Shown one piece after another: positions 23,100 through 31,795 of a stretch of 49,200 bases of DNA; position 1 is the first letter of the stretch, and every line of letters starts with the position of its first letter. Below the pieces are notes generated by a model that was not told where the DNA came from, searched no databases, and saw only the letters and a list, made by a program, of their open reading frames with translations. The stretch is from Actinoplanes oryzae (lineage in GTDB: Bacteria > Actinomycetota > Actinomycetes > Mycobacteriales > Micromonosporaceae). The stretch lies in contig NZ_JAUQWH010000055.1 of NCBI RefSeq assembly GCF_030757795.1, forward strand, positions 1 through 49,200, in the 5' to 3' direction. Position numbers and translations under genes: made by a program.

Positions 23100-23575
23100 G
23101 GGGCCATCGGCTCCAGCTCGGCCGGCAGCGGCAGGCCGAGCGCCCGGAGGAACAGGGCCGTCTTGATCTCCACGAAGAGCTCCGCGTCGTCGAGCTCGTC
23201 GACGTCGAGCTCCTCGTCCAGGTCGATGTCGGGCTCGATGTCCTCGGCAAGGTACTCCGCCAGCTCGGCCTCCTTGGCCCGGCGCGCAGCGGTCGCCGCC
23301 CCGGTCAGCGCGGCCCACCACGCCGCCAGGCCGGCCGCCTCGCGCGCCACGTCCGTGGGCGGGGAGGCGTCCGCCGACTCGAAATAGGTGCGCGGGGTGA
23401 GACCCAGATAGGCCACCCCGCTGCCCGCACCGGCGGGTTGGTAGCTGACCGTCGCGACGTCGCTGTCGTGCACGGTGACCGCGAGCCACGGTTCGCCGGC
23501 CTCGGGCAGCTGCTCCTCGTAGTCGTACGAGGCCCAGGCGCCGCCGGCGAACAGGAAGTTGCCGAAGAACCCCAT
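23093..23575 (-). CDS. Acidic protein of unknown function
   Basis: 160 residues. The N-terminus MGFFGNFLFAGGAWASYDYEE is conserved-looking, followed by a small beta-rich region (WLAVTVHDSDVATVSYQP, VAYLGLTPRTYFE). The C-terminal third is strongly acidic with alternating Asp/Glu and hydrophobic residues (LAEDIEPDIDLDEELDVDEL) and then a helix. I do not recognise a family. Its ATG shares one base with the TAA stop of the upstream gene (TAATG), so the two are coupled and probably act together. Its stop lies in a 41-bp repeat copy. Confidence 0.75.
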   Translation of the reverse strand: MGFFGNFLFAGGAWASYDYEEQLPEAGEPWLAVTVHDSDVATVSYQPAGAGSGVAYLGLTPRTYFESADASPPTDVAREAAGLAAWWAALTGAATAARRAKEAELAEYLAEDIEPDIDLDEELDVDELDDAELFVEIKTALFLRALGLPLPAELEPMAPS

Positions 23576-24135
23576 TACGACTCGACCGGTTCCTTCGGCT
23601 TGCGCGAGGGGAGCCGGAGGGACCGGCCCGGCGGCTCCTCGGGCAGCGCCGGCGGCGGCGTGAGGCGGATCTCCAGCTCCTCGCGGACCGCCGCCTCGAG
23701 CTCCTGCATCACCAGCGGCACGTGGCCGAGCATCTCGCGGACGGCCTTGGTGGAGTCGACGCCGGGCGGCGGGGTGACACTGGGGGCGTACACCTTCTCC
23801 AGCAGCAGGTGGACCGCCATGACCGCGCTGCGCACCGGCCCGGACGCCAGCAGCCGGACCCGCATGAGCGCCGGGCCGGCCTCGTCGAGATAGAGGTGCG
23901 ACGCCGGCATCGGCTGCCCCGAGTCGAGCGCCAGGCGCAGCCGCGCCGCCGACCGCTCGAACTGGGCGAGCAGCGCGACATAGGCGTCCCGCCGCTCCGA
24001 ATACCACCGCTCGGTGCGCGCCGCCCGGGCGCGCGCGAACCGGTCCCGGGCCTCGAAAAGCACGGCCAAACCGGCTCCTAGCAGGGCAAACACGACGGCG
24101 ACGAGGGGCAGCCCCCACCACGGGATCTCAGACAC
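23575..24135 (-). CDS. Single-pass membrane protein with cytoplasmic helical domain
   Basis: 186 residues from a GTG. One membrane helix (WWGLPLVAVVFALLGAGLAVLF, residues about 6-27) is followed by a basic stretch (ARDRFARARAARTERWYSER) and a long helical cytoplasmic domain. The tail is rich in Pro and Lys. It is a familiar layout for actinobacterial hypothetical proteins, but no function can be given. It is the first gene of a coupled pair with the acidic protein downstream. Confidence 0.75.
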   Translation of the reverse strand: MSEIPWWGLPLVAVVFALLGAGLAVLFEARDRFARARAARTERWYSERRDAYVALLAQFERSAARLRLALDSGQPMPASHLYLDEAGPALMRVRLLASGPVRSAVMAVHLLLEKVYAPSVTPPPGVDSTKAVREMLGHVPLVMQELEAAVREELEIRLTPPPALPEEPPGRSLRLPSRKPKEPVES

Positions 24136-24231
24136 GCGACCACCGTAGCGATGCCGGGCGGACGGCGCACCGCTGGCCTCGGACCGGGTGATGAGGGGAT
24201 GCTGAACGCCCACCGAGGAAAGGGGCGGGGC

Positions 24232-25167
24232 ATGACCTCCGGAGGCCTGCTGACGTTCGGCGAGACGATGGGTCTGGTCGGTGCCGACGGGATCGGGCGC
24301 CTCGAGCACGCCCGCGGGGTCACCTTCGGCATCGGCGGCGCGGAGAGCAACGTCGCCGTCGGAGTGGCCCGGCTGGGCGGCACGGCCACGTGGATCGGGC
24401 GGGCGGGGACGGACGCGACCGGCGACCTGATCGAGTACAGGTTGCGCGCCGAGGGAGTGGACGCCGTCGTCCTGCGCGACACCGCCTTCACGGGCCTGAT
24501 GGTCAAGCACCGGCGCACCGCCGGGCTGCTGCACGTCGACTACCACCGCGCGGGCAGCGCCGGCTCGCGGCTGTCCCCGGCCGACATTCCCCCCGATGCC
24601 GTACGGGCGGCAGCCGTCCTCCACGTCACCGGCATCACCCCCGCCCTGAGCAGCACCGCCCGCGCGACCGTGTTCCAGGCGGTCGAGACGGCCCGCGACG
24701 CCGGCGTCCCCGTCTCGTTCGACTTCAACTACCGGTCGAAGCTCTGGTCCCGCTTCGACGCCGCTCCCGTGCTGCGCGACCTGGCGTCCCGCGCGGACAT
24801 CGTCTTCGCCGGCCCCGACGAGGCCGCCCTCGTGGCCGACGGCCCGCCCCTGCCCGCGCTCGCCGCCCTCGGCCCCCGCGAGGTGATCGTCAAGGACGGC
24901 GCCCGCGGCTGCACCGCCCTGATCGACGGCGACCCGCACGACGCCGCCGCCCTGTCCGTGACCGTCGTCGACCCGGTGGGCGCGGGCGACGCCTTCGTCG
25001 CCGGCTACCTGGCCGACCGGCTCGCGGGCGCCCCGCCCCGGCACCGCCTCGCCACCGCGATCGCCGCGGGCGCCTGGGCCGTCACGGTCCCCGGCGACTG
25101 CGAGAACCTGGCGACCCGCGCGGACCTCGCCACCCTCACGACCGCCACCGACAACGTCACCCGCTGA
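24232..25167 (+). CDS. PfkB family sugar kinase, probably 2-keto-3-deoxygluconate kinase type
   Basis: 311 residues. PfkB signatures are present: LLTFGETMGLVGADG and GGAESNVAVGVARLGG at the N-terminus, DFNYRSKLW in the middle, and the C-terminal anion hole and base DPVGAGDAFVAGYLADRL (GAGD). The DFNYRxKLW motif and GETM start are typical of 2-dehydro-3-deoxygluconokinases (KdgK), so KDG phosphorylation is likely but not proven; no aldolase is nearby. The ATG at 24232 follows GAGGAAAGG. Its 3' end overlaps the convergent Nudix gene by 11 nt. Confidence 0.85.
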   Translation: MTSGGLLTFGETMGLVGADGIGRLEHARGVTFGIGGAESNVAVGVARLGGTATWIGRAGTDATGDLIEYRLRAEGVDAVVLRDTAFTGLMVKHRRTAGLLHVDYHRAGSAGSRLSPADIPPDAVRAAAVLHVTGITPALSSTARATVFQAVETARDAGVPVSFDFNYRSKLWSRFDAAPVLRDLASRADIVFAGPDEAALVADGPPLPALAALGPREVIVKDGARGCTALIDGDPHDAAALSVTVVDPVGAGDAFVAGYLADRLAGAPPRHRLATAIAAGAWAVTVPGDCENLATRADLATLTTATDNVTR

Positions 25168-25693
25168 CGGCCGTCTTCGCCAGGTAACGCCCCAGATGCG
25201 GGTCGAACCGCGCCGGATCCGCCGCCGCCACCTCGGCCCGCGTCCACCAGCGAACGGCCGCGAACTCGCCCGCGTCGACGGCCAGCCCGGCATCCCGGGA
25301 CACCGTCGCCGGGTACCACAGGCTCACGTCCGTGTGCCCGGCGTCGACGCCCACAGTCACCGTGACCGTCAGGAAGACCGGCTCGGCCGCGGCCCCGGAC
25401 ACGCCCAGCTCCTCGCGCAACTCCCGGGCCGCGGCGGCGGCCGGATCCTCCCCCGGCTCCACGTGACCGCCCGGCGGCAGCCAGAGCCGCGCGTTGCGAT
25501 GGTCCACCAGCAGGACGTCGCCGGTGTCCGGGTCGGTCGGCACCACGTACGAGACGAGGTGTTTCGGCGGGGTCGCGGGCTTCACCCGCCGATAGACGTC
25601 GCCGGTCGAGCCCAGCCATGCCCGGGCATCGGCGAGATGGGCCGCCTCGAGGTCGTCATGCGGGCGCAAGCCGGAGATCAGCGCGGGGAGCAT
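25157..25693 (-). CDS. Nudix hydrolase
   Basis: 178 residues with a full Nudix box from GGHVEPGEDPAAAAARELRE through ELG: the Glu residues of RELREELG bind metal. Around it are YVVPTDPDTGDVLLVDHRNARLWLPP upstream and FAAVRWWTRAEV downstream, as in NUDIX proteins that hydrolyse nucleoside diphosphate derivatives. It overlaps the 3' end of the MFS gene by 38 nt if the ATG at 25693 is used, so the pair is likely cotranscribed with the Nudix gene last. Confidence 0.88.
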   Translation of the reverse strand: MLPALISGLRPHDDLEAAHLADARAWLGSTGDVYRRVKPATPPKHLVSYVVPTDPDTGDVLLVDHRNARLWLPPGGHVEPGEDPAAAAARELREELGVSGAAAEPVFLTVTVTVGVDAGHTDVSLWYPATVSRDAGLAVDAGEFAAVRWWTRAEVAAADPARFDPHLGRYLAKTAVSG

Positions 25694-26873
25694 CGTCCGA
25701 TGGTCGCAGAGCGAGCACGACCAGGACGCCCGCCAAGGTGTACGCCGCCCCCTGTGTCGTGATCACCGGCAGCACCCCGAAGCGCCCGGCCAGCGCGCCC
25801 GCCGCGAGCGTCCCGGCGAGCATCGCCCCGGAGTCCACGGTGGTGATCGCACCCCACACCCGCCCGCGCTCCGCCTCGGCCGTCGCCCGCTGGAAGACGG
25901 TGAGGCCGCCGGCGACGAGGACGGCGGCGGGCAGTCCCGCGAGCCCGATCAGCACGGCGGCCGGCCACAATGCCTGCCACACCAGCGGGTAGAGGAACAG
26001 TGCGAGGTCGACCAGCCCGAAGGCGACGGTCCCCCAGCCGAACATCGCCCGCGGCGGGAACCGATGACCGACGAGCGTCACCGCCAGCCCGCCCGCCAGG
26101 CCGCCGACCGCCTGCACGCCCATGACGAAGCCGTACGCCCGTGAGTCGCCGCCCAGCACATCGCGCACGAACGGGGCCGCTAGCACGCCGATCGCCGCCT
26201 CCCCGATCCCGGTGACCAGGCTGAACGCCACGAACACGCGCAACACCCGGGACCGCGCCACGATGCGCCAGCCGCCGTGGCCGGCAGCTCGCGAGGCGGC
26301 CGAGCGCACCGGCCGTACCCGGATCAGGAAGAGCAGCCCGGCAGCCAGCAGGAAGCTGGCCGCGTCGGCCACGGCCAGCAGCGGGATGCCGCCGGCGGCC
26401 GCCACGATGCCGCCGAGCGCGGCGCCGAGCAGGCGGGCGATGTCGCGGATCTGGCCGTTGAGCGCGTTGGCGGTGACCAGCCGGTCGGGCGGCGTCAGGG
26501 CGGGAAGGAGCGCCGCCTCCGCGGTCGCGAAGAACGGCGCGAGGCAGCTCTGCACGGCCAGCACCGCGTAGACGAGCCACGCGTCCCCGGCACCGTGCAC
26601 GGCCAGCAGGGGCAGCAGCGCGACGGCCATGAGCAGGTTGACGCCGGCCATGAGCAGCCGCCGGTCGGCCCGGTCCGCGACCGTGCCGGCGAGCGTGCCC
26701 AGCGCGATCGGCGGGATCAGCGACGCGAGAACGGCGCCGGCGGACGCGAGCGTGGACCCCGTCAGGACATAGATCTGGTACGCGATCCCCGTGCGCAACG
26801 TCCAGTCGCCGACCAGGGAGACGAGGTTCGCGGCGAGCAGCAGACGCAGGTCCCGCCCGGCGTGCCACGCCAC
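25656..26873 (-). CDS. MFS transporter (drug-exporter type)
   Basis: 405 residues, about 11-12 membrane segments. The N-terminus LRLLLAANLVSLVGDWTLRTGIAYQIYV and the loop GTVADRADRRLLMAGVN (motif A-like, GxxxDRxxRR) place it in the MFS_3/enterobactin-exporter-like branch of actinobacterial exporters. A second-half motif reads FQRATAEAERGRVWGAITT. The substrate is unknown. The GTG start at 26873 lies one base after the stop of the ArsR-type gene, whose last codons (GCTGAGGTG) supply a ribosome binding site. The regulator-exporter pair is a typical drug- or metal-response unit, here with a damaged regulator. Confidence 0.88.
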   Translation of the reverse strand: MAWHAGRDLRLLLAANLVSLVGDWTLRTGIAYQIYVLTGSTLASAGAVLASLIPPIALGTLAGTVADRADRRLLMAGVNLLMAVALLPLLAVHGAGDAWLVYAVLAVQSCLAPFFATAEAALLPALTPPDRLVTANALNGQIRDIARLLGAALGGIVAAAGGIPLLAVADAASFLLAAGLLFLIRVRPVRSAASRAAGHGGWRIVARSRVLRVFVAFSLVTGIGEAAIGVLAAPFVRDVLGGDSRAYGFVMGVQAVGGLAGGLAVTLVGHRFPPRAMFGWGTVAFGLVDLALFLYPLVWQALWPAAVLIGLAGLPAAVLVAGGLTVFQRATAEAERGRVWGAITTVDSGAMLAGTLAAGALAGRFGVLPVITTQGAAYTLAGVLVVLALRPSDDAPRADLRLAPA

Positions 26874-26874
26874 C

Positions 26875-27372
26875 TCAGCCGCCCGAGGCGGTGGGCCGCA
26901 GCGGCGTGAGAACGGTGGTGACGTTGACGGGCACCGCGTCCGCGGGACGCTTGCCCGGCTCGCCGATCGGGCGCTCGCGCACCCACCGGGTGAACAGGTC
27001 GTCCATCGCCCGGCGCAGGTCGGCCACCTCGTCGATCGTGAGGTAGAGCAGTGACTGGCTCGTGCCGGCCAGCTCGGTCCAGCGCGGATCCTCGTCGGCG
27101 CGGCGCTCCTGCCACTCGGTGAGTTGCGCGAGCGCCTGCTCGGCCATGTAGCGGTCCAGCAGCTCGACGGCGTCCTGCCCCTCGCCGTCGGACTCGGCGG
27201 CCCGGAAGTCGTGCGACGTGGAGACGACCTGCCACGGGCGCTCGCGGTTGTCGCCGGCCGGGCCGGGCTCGATGAAGCCGTACTTCGCCAGCTGCCGCAG
27301 GTGGTGCGACGCGAGCGCCTGGCTCACGCCGAGCTGGCGTGCGGCGTCGGCGGCGGTGATCCGGCCTATTTC
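26875..27372 (-). pseudogene. ArsR-family regulator lacking its N-terminus
   Basis: The frame clearly encodes an ArsR/HTH_20 protein: REIGRITAADAARQLGVSQ, ALASHHLRQLAKYGFIE, then a helical dimer region and a Pro-rich tail. The first helix, normally MxxLAHPLRLRILxLL, should precede REIGR. The DNA there is instead the 3' end of the amidase gene (stop at 27366), and in the arsR frame there is no ATG, GTG or TTG before the GTG at 27327, which is inside the helix-turn-helix. Starting there leaves 150 residues without a complete DNA-binding domain. It is probably a pseudogene or a fragment translated by reinitiation. It is followed by the MFS exporter it presumably once controlled. Confidence 0.75.
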
Positions 27373-29363
27373 ACGTAGACCAGGCCGTCGGAGATCACGC
27401 CCGGGCGGCCCTTGGTGCCCTCGACGACGAGCGTGACCGTGTGCCGGCCGGTGCTGGTCCACGAGCGGGTCCAGACGGCGCGCCGGTGGAGGGTTTCGGT
27501 GGCGCGGAGGTCGATCATGCCGGCTGGTTCGCCGTCGACGAGGATGCGGGCTTCGCCGGAGATGGCGGTGCGGGTCACCGCGAGTGCGGCGGAGCGGCCG
27601 GTGAAGGTCCAGCTCAGCGACGCGCCCGCGGTGGTCGCCCGCAGCGCTTGACCGCCCAGGTACGCCGTCCCGGTCGCCGTGCGCCACGCCCCCGTGCGCG
27701 TGGCGCTGCCGTCCGACAGCAGCGCCGCGGTCCGGGTGGTGGCCACCGATCGGACGTTGCCGGCGCGGTCGGTGGCGCGGAGGCCGTACACGGTGGCGGT
27801 GTTGAAGCGGACCGTGCCCGCCCAGACCGTCGCGCCGGGCCCGAGGTCGCGGGTGACCGGGCTGGTCAGGGCGATGGTGCGCAGGCCGCCGGCGTCCGAT
27901 GCCGACCAGCGCAGCCGGACGGGCACGATGCTGTCGAGCGACCCGGTGCGGAGCGAGACGCTCGGCCCGCTCGCGAAGGCCGGCAGCGTCGCGTCGGCGT
28001 AGACGTCGGTGTCGGTGTACGTCGCACGGCCGTTGAGCGCGAGCGCCTGGACCCGGATCGTGTGCTTGCCCGGCGTCAGCGTGAGCAGCTGCTGCCGCTG
28101 GTCGCGGGGCACCGACGCGGTGAGGACGCCGTCGACGTACACGTCGTAGCGGTTCATCAGCCGGTAGACCGTGCCCGGCGTCCAGTACGGCCGGATCGTG
28201 CCGCGGGTGAACCACGTGCCGCCCGACTGGACCGCGCCGTTGATCTTCGTGATCGCCGGGCGGGACGGGGCCGCGGAGGCGAGGCTGCGGATCGCGCCGA
28301 GCTGCCGGTAGAGCACGTTGCCCGGGCACTCGGTCATGCCCGTGTCGCGGTGCCCGGAGATGCGGTTGAGGATCGCGGTGCTGCCCTTGGCGTAGCGGTC
28401 GCTGCCGCTGGAGACGAGCGCCGCGCGGCCGCCGGGCGCATGACCGTAACCCGCGATCTTGTACGCGGCCAGCTGCGCGATGACCGTACGCACCTTCGCC
28501 GAGACCGCGGCCGACGAGTAGTTGCCGAGCACGGCCACGGCGGCGCTGTTCGCGTTGAAGCCGAGCGTGTGCGCGCCCAGCACGGCCTTGGTGATGCCGC
28601 CGCGCCGGCCCTCGAAGAGCGTGCCGCACTTGTCGACGAGGAAGTTGTAGCCGATGTCGTTCCAGTGGTTGCTCTTCACGTGGTACGCCTGGATGCTCCG
28701 GATGATCGCCGGCGAGTCCGCGCAGCTGTAGCCGTTGGTCCCGGCCGTGTGATGCACGAAGAGCACCTTCACGTCGGTCGTGTACTCCGGCGCACCCTTC
28801 ACGAGATCCTCGTCGGCGCCCCACTGGGCCCGGGTCACCACGGGCGGGACGGGTCGCGTCGGCGTGGTGACCGCCTTGCGCTCCAGCACCGGCGCGGCGG
28901 CGCCCGTGCCCGGGTCGATCAGGTCGAGCCGCAGCCCGGCGGGCACGGCGCCGCCGCCCGCGACACGCGCCTCGACGCCGTCGGACGGGCCGACCCACAG
29001 CGGGTCCGTGCTGCCCCGCGCGGCCGCGGCATCCCGCGAGCCGGGTGCGGCCGGGGCGGGGTTGTCCGCCTCCAGCGGCTGCCAGGCGGTCCACTGCCCG
29101 GCCACCGGGCGGGTGCGCACCTCGACCGTGGCGGTCAACCGTTCCCGGGCGTCGGCCCAGGTGGCCCCGACCAGGCTGAACGGCCCGGTGGCCCGGGGCG
29201 CGGAGAAGGCCTGGCGGCTCACTCCGAGCGGAATCGTCTGCAAGGAAGCCCCGGCATATGACAGTGCCGGCGACCCTCCGGCAGCGGTCACCACGACCAC
29301 CGCCCCCAGCAGCATCGTCGTACCCAGTGACGTACTCAGGACTCGCCTGTGCGCGCTCTTCAC
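27366..29363 (-). CDS. Secreted N-acetylmuramoyl-L-alanine amidase (PGRP domain)
   Basis: 665 residues. A signal sequence (STSLGTTMLLGAVVVVTAAGG) is followed by about 160 residues with TGPFSLVGATWADARERL. The PGRP/amidase_2 domain starts near VTRAQWGADE, with Zn ligands in LFVHHTAGTN, the later SGHRDTGMTECPG (His and Cys) and the fold marker YNFLVDKCGTLFEGR. It cleaves the bond between MurNAc and the stem peptide outside the membrane. The C-terminal 300 residues look like beta-sandwich repeats (WSASDAGGLRTIALTSP, WTFTGRSAALAVTRT) ending GVISDGLVYVK. The GTG at 29363 follows GGGGGGA. Its stop overlaps the truncated arsR frame. Confidence 0.9.
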   Translation of the reverse strand: MKSAHRRVLSTSLGTTMLLGAVVVVTAAGGSPALSYAGASLQTIPLGVSRQAFSAPRATGPFSLVGATWADARERLTATVEVRTRPVAGQWTAWQPLEADNPAPAAPGSRDAAAARGSTDPLWVGPSDGVEARVAGGGAVPAGLRLDLIDPGTGAAAPVLERKAVTTPTRPVPPVVTRAQWGADEDLVKGAPEYTTDVKVLFVHHTAGTNGYSCADSPAIIRSIQAYHVKSNHWNDIGYNFLVDKCGTLFEGRRGGITKAVLGAHTLGFNANSAAVAVLGNYSSAAVSAKVRTVIAQLAAYKIAGYGHAPGGRAALVSSGSDRYAKGSTAILNRISGHRDTGMTECPGNVLYRQLGAIRSLASAAPSRPAITKINGAVQSGGTWFTRGTIRPYWTPGTVYRLMNRYDVYVDGVLTASVPRDQRQQLLTLTPGKHTIRVQALALNGRATYTDTDVYADATLPAFASGPSVSLRTGSLDSIVPVRLRWSASDAGGLRTIALTSPVTRDLGPGATVWAGTVRFNTATVYGLRATDRAGNVRSVATTRTAALLSDGSATRTGAWRTATGTAYLGGQALRATTAGASLSWTFTGRSAALAVTRTAISGEARILVDGEPAGMIDLRATETLHRRAVWTRSWTSTGRHTVTLVVEGTKGRPGVISDGLVYVK

Positions 29364-29440
29364 GCGTATCCCCCCGCGAATGACTTCGTACCGGCCCAGA
29401 CCAGGATGAAACGAACTCACGATCCGTGGGCGCTTTCGCG

Positions 29441-29446
29441 TATATT
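29441..29446 (+). promoter_or_regulatory. -10 element of the GGDEF-EAL gene
   Basis: TATATT in an otherwise GC-rich region, 43 nt before the preferred GTG start. Transcription from about 29453 excludes the longer reading frame from 29426. No clear -35. The leader contains a small CCCAG/CTGGG hairpin. Confidence 0.45.
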
Positions 29447-29488
29447 TGTCGCGTTAAGCCCAGAGGCTGGGATGCCGATCATGGTCAT

Positions 29489-31795
29489 GTGACCTCTGCC
29501 CTCGCCCCGGAGCGCCCGCCGGCGGCACCCGCGGCCGGCGTCGCCCGGGCGCCCCTGCCGCCGTACACGACGGTGGTGTTCCGGTCGTTCCTGGCCGGCA
29601 GCGCGGTGCTCGCGGGCCTGCTCGTCGCGGGCCCGGCGCCGGTGCAGGACCTGGCCGGCCTCGCCGGCATCCTCGGCGCGCTGTCGGCGGTCTGGTACGG
29701 AGCCCTCCGCGTCGCCGTACCCGCCGATCGCCGCCCGTGGGTGCACATGGGCGTCGCCGGGCTGCTCTTCCTCGCGGGCATGGTCATGCGCGCCGTGGTC
29801 CCGGGCGCGAGCGACTCCCCGCCGACCCTGCAATCGCTCTGGCCCGACGCCTTCGTCGTCCCGGGTTACCTGGTGATGGGGTACGCGTTCGCAAGCATGC
29901 TGCGCCGCCGCCGGGCCGCCGACGACGACCCGGCCCGCAGCGACGCCCTGCTCGTGGGGGCCGCCGCCGCCTTCATGGCGTGGACGTTCGTCATGTCGCC
30001 CACGATCGACCAGAGCGGCATCGACCCGATCCGGGTGGCCAACGCGTTCTTCCCGGTCATCGACGTCGTGCTGATGATGCTGGTCGCCCAGCTGGCCCTC
30101 GCCGGCGGCGCGCGCACGCCCGCGCTGTGGCTGCTCATCGCCGGGTCCACCGCGATGTTCATCGGCGATCTGCTCTTCATGCTGCGCGACAACGAGCTCG
30201 CGAACGTCCCGCTCACCGCGATCAACACGCTCTTCACGGGCGCGTTCCTGCTCTTCGGGGCCGGCACGCTGCACCCCTCGATGCGGACGCTCACCGAGCC
30301 GCAACAGGTGATCGTGCGCGTCCTCGGGATGCCCCGCATGATCACGATCGCGCTGCTCGTGGCCGTGCCGGTCGTGATGACGACGGTGCAGACGATGCAC
30401 GGTGTCGTCGACGGCGCGGTGCGGGCCACGCTCTGCGTACTGATGATCATGGCTGTGCTCTTCCGCGTGGTGCGCTCGAACGACTCGCGGGCCCGCGCCG
30501 AGAGCGCCGGCCGGCGCCGCGCCACCCACGACGCCCTCACCGACCTGCCCAACCGCGAGCTGCTCAGCGAGACGATCACGGCGTGGGGCGACCGGGCCCG
30601 GGACCAGCAGCAGGAGATCAGCCTGCTCTTCATCGACCTCGACCGGTTCAAGATGATCAACGACCACTGGGGTCACCAGGTCGGCGACGAGCTGCTGTGC
30701 GCGGTCGCGGGCCGGCTGGGCGCCATCGTCCGCAGCACCGACCTGGTCTGCCGGATCGGCGGCGACGAGTTCGTGATCGCGCTGGCCAGCCCGTCGCACT
30801 CGGCCACGGCGGAGTCGCTGGCCGCCCGGGTGCTCGCCGAGTTCGAGCGGCCGTTCGAGCTGTCCGTGGGCAGCGTCGTCGTCTCGGCCTCGATCGGCGT
30901 GGCGAAGACGACCGGCGGCGCCGAGGCGCTCGAGCTGATCCGCGACGCCGACACGGCGATGTACAAGGCGAAGGGCTCGGGGCGCAACGCGTACGCCCTG
31001 TTCGACAGCTCGCTGCGCGACGAGGTGCGCGACCGGCTGCTGCTGGAACAGGCGCTGCGCGGCGCCCTGGAACGCGGGGAGCTCTACGCCACGTACCAGC
31101 CGATCGTCGACCTGGCCACCGGCGAGCGCGAGGGCTTCGAGACGCTGATGCGCTGGGAGCACCCGGAGCTCGGGGCGGTGTCGCCGCTGCGGTTCATCCC
31201 GATCGCCGAGGAGACCGGGCTGATCGTGGAGGCCGGGGCGTGGCTGCTGCGCGAGTCCGTGCACCAGCTCGCCGCCTGGCGCGCGGCCGCCGCCCCGGGT
31301 ACGCGCCCGCTGCACGTGTCGGTCAACGTGTCCGTCCGCCAGCTGCGGGACAAGGCGCTGGTCGGCGTGGTCCGCGACGTGCTGGCCGAGACCGGGCTGC
31401 CGCCCGAAGCGCTGTGGCTGGAGATCACCGAGTCCGGCGTGATGGAGGATCTGGCCACGGCCCTGGCCACGCTCGACGAGCTGCACGCGCTCGGCGTCGT
31501 CATGGCCGTCGACGACTTCGGCACGGGCTACTCGTCGCTGAGCTATCTCAACCGGCTGCCCGTGGGCGTCGTGAAGCTGGACCGCTCGTTCGTCTCGTCG
31601 GTCGGCACCGGCGGCACGGATGAGCAGATCGTCCGGGCCGTGCTCGCGCTCGCCGGCGCCCTCGGCCTGCGCGTGGTCGCCGAGGGCGTCGAGACGGACC
31701 TGCAGCGCGACTGGCTGGTCGAGCAGGGGTGCGAGCTCGGCCAGGGCTGGCTCTTCGGCAAGCCCCTGCGCGCGTCGGCGTTCATCACGTCGTGA
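29489..31795 (+). CDS. Membrane-bound GGDEF-EAL protein (cyclic di-GMP turnover)
   Basis: 768 residues. Residues 1 to about 330 hold some nine or ten membrane segments, homologous to the N-terminus of the output-less sensor at 2895. The GGDEF domain (about 345-510) has the intact active site RIGGDEFV and an upstream RSTD that fits the RxxD inhibitory site. The EAL domain (about 525-765) has FETLMRW in place of EAL, with the other catalytic signatures NVSVRQL, EITESG, DDFGTGYSSL, KLDRSFV, EGVET and QGWLFGKP. It is thus probably a bifunctional diguanylate cyclase/phosphodiesterase. The GTG at 29489 is chosen because longer starts lie upstream of the predicted transcription start; it lacks a good ribosome binding site. 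Confidence 0.88.
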   Translation: MTSALAPERPPAAPAAGVARAPLPPYTTVVFRSFLAGSAVLAGLLVAGPAPVQDLAGLAGILGALSAVWYGALRVAVPADRRPWVHMGVAGLLFLAGMVMRAVVPGASDSPPTLQSLWPDAFVVPGYLVMGYAFASMLRRRRAADDDPARSDALLVGAAAAFMAWTFVMSPTIDQSGIDPIRVANAFFPVIDVVLMMLVAQLALAGGARTPALWLLIAGSTAMFIGDLLFMLRDNELANVPLTAINTLFTGAFLLFGAGTLHPSMRTLTEPQQVIVRVLGMPRMITIALLVAVPVVMTTVQTMHGVVDGAVRATLCVLMIMAVLFRVVRSNDSRARAESAGRRRATHDALTDLPNRELLSETITAWGDRARDQQQEISLLFIDLDRFKMINDHWGHQVGDELLCAVAGRLGAIVRSTDLVCRIGGDEFVIALASPSHSATAESLAARVLAEFERPFELSVGSVVVSASIGVAKTTGGAEALELIRDADTAMYKAKGSGRNAYALFDSSLRDEVRDRLLLEQALRGALERGELYATYQPIVDLATGEREGFETLMRWEHPELGAVSPLRFIPIAEETGLIVEAGAWLLRESVHQLAAWRAAAAPGTRPLHVSVNVSVRQLRDKALVGVVRDVLAETGLPPEALWLEITESGVMEDLATALATLDELHALGVVMAVDDFGTGYSSLSYLNRLPVGVVKLDRSFVSSVGTGGTDEQIVRAVLALAGALGLRVVAEGVETDLQRDWLVEQGCELGQGWLFGKPLRASAFITS

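Noticed and set aside
26875..29094. 739-codon frame that could be read as an amidase-region/ArsR fusion
   Set aside because: Upstream of the arsR part it is a shifted frame of the amidase gene with no protein character, so it does not supply a real N-terminus for the regulator.
29446..29488. Cyclic di-GMP riboswitch before the GGDEF-EAL gene
   Set aside because: The leader is only about 40 nt with one small hairpin, too short for known aptamers.
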